Assembly (NCBI GenBank): GCA_900555335.1
Contig: USKU01000022.1
Span: 1 to 15,168 of the forward strand
Length of the DNA stretch: 15,168 bases
From: an uncultured Atopobium sp.
GTDB lineage: Bacteria; Actinomycetota; Coriobacteriia; Coriobacteriales; Atopobiaceae
Direction: 5' to 3'
Positions 13,804 through 15,168 of this stretch are shown here, piece after piece. Under the pieces are notes generated by a model. That model was not told the origin of the DNA. It did not search any database and worked only from the letters and a program-made list of their open reading frames with translations. The number at the start of each line of letters is the position of its first letter. Within the stretch, counting starts at the first letter, position 1. A program made the position numbers and the translations under genes.

Positions 13804-15168
13804 TTAGTTCCAAAGCTGCACCAAAAGACAGCCCTTCTCGCACCTTACCCAAGCATTGTCTGATTCAACTATGTTTGAAATACCGTCGTCTCCCAGCAAG
13901 GTGAATTTCTGGTGATCAAGATTCCACTTCATGCCAGTCTCAGAAACCTCGCACTCCTCTGACAAAGCTACAAGAGAAATCTTTTTACCTACATTAGTTG
14001 TGCTCAGCTGCCAAGAATCAGTTTGACCTGCTGCTAAAAAGCGCATCTCAAAGTCATTTTCAATAACTCGAACACTTGCTTTGCCCGTCTTTGCCCAGGT
14101 AGCGAGAAGACCAAGCACTACAAGCTGGTGATCAAGCTGGCCACCAGACGTGGAAACGACGGTAAGAGAGAGCTTGCTATCCCTACGGATTGCCTCGTAC
14201 TCGGCGGACTTTAGAGCAAGAGCCAGGTCAGTGTCGTACTTATCCGCATTAAACTTCATGCAAGGTACCTGCTGCTCTTTGAGCCAAGCCAGAGTTTCTG
14301 TTGTAGCCGAGTCAAAGTCTCCAAGCGCAAGCTGTGGAATTACTCCGGCGGCAAAGCACGCATCGGCACCGTGGTCAACTGCTATCAGGTAGTCAGCGCT
14401 TTGGGCGCAGGTAGAGAGCGTCGTGTTCGAGACAGCCTCTGGGGATCCGCCCACAATAAGGACCTCAAGGGGTTTCTCGCCAGAAGGAGCAGCAGCTAGA
14501 GGACGCTCGTAGTCACGAAGACGCAGAAGCGACATCTCACCATAGGTGTGGGCGAAGATGTTTGAGTGCTCACGCATAAAGACGGGGTCTCGGCCGTCGT
14601 GGTCGTTGTAGAGTGCCACCACGGGAAAGCCTGCATTTTGAGCCGTCTGAGCGCCAAATGGGGCGTCCTCAAAGACCCAGGTAGTTGCTTTATCGGTGCC
14701 AAGGCGACGGAGTGCCTCAAGGTATACATCAGGCTCAACCTTGTCCACTCCCCCCACGTCTTCTGTAGAAACCACCGTTTTAAAGAGGTGCTCAATACCT
14801 TGAGCCGCGAGGGCCGCACGCACTTCTCGCACAGGAGTTGACGATGCAACAGCCATAGGAATACCCGCATCGTAAAGCTCCTGCAAGAACTCTTTTGCAC
14901 CAGAAATAATGGAGACGTGATGTTGATACTGCTCTGTTACATACGCGCAGAACTCTTCATACAAAGCTTCTGCAGTGATAGGCAGCTCCAGATGATCAAC
15001 GCAAATTTTGCAACCATCCATAAGCGAAACAGCCTCAACGCGCTCAAAAAATTCTGAGTCAACAGTCTTGCCGTATTTAGGAAGAACAGCGCCAAACACA
15101 TTGCGCCAAACGCGCATTGAATCAACAAGAGTTCCATCGCAATCAAAAATTGCACCGGTCACCTGCAT
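13804..15168 (-). CDS. Fusion of HAD-family phosphatase and thiamine pyrophosphokinase
   Basis: The 454 residues join two enzymes. Residues 1 to about 215 are a HAD subfamily IA hydrolase: FDCDGTLVD (8-16, nucleophile D9 and acid/base D11), a helical cap (about 17-85), VASSTP (107-112), KVEPDVY (143-149) and EDAPFG (167-172). Residues 235 to 454 are a complete thiamine pyrophosphokinase: GDFDS (283-287), KYDTDLALAL (310-319), SGGQLDHQL (341-349) and a C-terminal beta-rich domain. The second half would convert thiamine and ATP to thiamine diphosphate and AMP. The HAD substrate is unknown; it resembles beta-phosphoglucomutase-type phosphatases. The linker is short (about 215-234). The ATG is the last codon of the window, so its ribosome binding site cannot be seen and a longer N terminus cannot be excluded, but the start fits HAD proteins well. 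The gene converges on rpmB. Confidence 0.93.
   Translation of the reverse strand: MQVTGAIFDCDGTLVDSMRVWRNVFGAVLPKYGKTVDSEFFERVEAVSLMDGCKICVDHLELPITAEALYEEFCAYVTEQYQHHVSIISGAKEFLQELYDAGIPMAVASSTPVREVRAALAAQGIEHLFKTVVSTEDVGGVDKVEPDVYLEALRRLGTDKATTWVFEDAPFGAQTAQNAGFPVVALYNDHDGRDPVFMREHSNIFAHTYGEMSLLRLRDYERPLAAAPSGEKPLEVLIVGGSPEAVSNTTLSTCAQSADYLIAVDHGADACFAAGVIPQLALGDFDSATTETLAWLKEQQVPCMKFNADKYDTDLALALKSAEYEAIRRDSKLSLTVVSTSGGQLDHQLVVLGLLATWAKTGKASVRVIENDFEMRFLAAGQTDSWQLSTTNVGKKISLVALSEECEVSETGMKWNLDHQKFTLLGDDGISNIVESDNAWVRCEKGCLLVQLWN

Noticed and set aside
13594..13863. Plus-strand frame of 89 codons after rpmB
   Set aside because: It starts inside rpmB in another frame and runs through the rpmB terminator and hairpin; no domain visible.

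Overview
The window holds conserved chromosomal housekeeping genes and fits a Coriobacteriia actinobacterium, most likely the Atopobium/Lancefieldella/Olsenella group. This is a judgement from gene order and protein style; no search was run. The order HAD/thiN - rpmB - asp23 - fakA - recG ... plsX - acpP - rnc - smc - ftsY is the backbone known from Bacillus and other Firmicutes. Inside it sits an rsmD - coaD - sepIVA-like - DUF177 - rpmF block, part of which resembles actinobacterial neighbourhoods. Base composition is moderate, roughly half G+C by eye, which is low for an actinobacterium. I see no insertion sequence, prophage, CRISPR array, tRNA or rRNA.

All genes except rpmB lie on the minus strand, so they read from high to low coordinates. 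At the right edge is a fused HAD phosphatase/thiamine pyrophosphokinase (13804-15168), which converges on rpmB (plus strand). rpmB has its own strong promoter and a textbook UUCG terminator. Divergent from rpmB is a long transcription unit: asp23-like, fakA-like, recG, rsmD and coaD, followed after 126 bases by a sepIVA-like coiled-coil gene and DUF177/yceD. Next is rpmF, which has its own candidate promoter and a strong terminator. plsX follows, also closed by a terminator. The last unit is acpP, rnc, smc and ftsY, with ftsY running off the left edge.

Functional themes are membrane lipid entry (FakA makes acyl-phosphate, PlsX exchanges acyl groups between acyl-phosphate and ACP), ribosome building (L28, L32, RsmD, RNase III), chromosome maintenance (RecG, SMC), protein targeting (FtsY), envelope and division (Asp23-like, SepIVA-like) and cofactor supply (CoaD, thiamine pyrophosphokinase). 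CoaD also helps make the CoA from which the ACP prosthetic group derives.

No clearly new multi-gene system is visible. The best leads are regulatory. A 16-base palindrome matching the remembered NrdR-box consensus at 15 of 16 positions lies between the -35 and -10 of rpmB. A strong terminator sits almost on the plsX ribosome binding site. The leaders of rpmB, rpmF and the sepIVA-like gene carry inverted repeats. Among the proteins, the HAD-thiamine pyrophosphokinase fusion and an Asp-to-Asn change at a metal-binding position of RNase III deserve a look.
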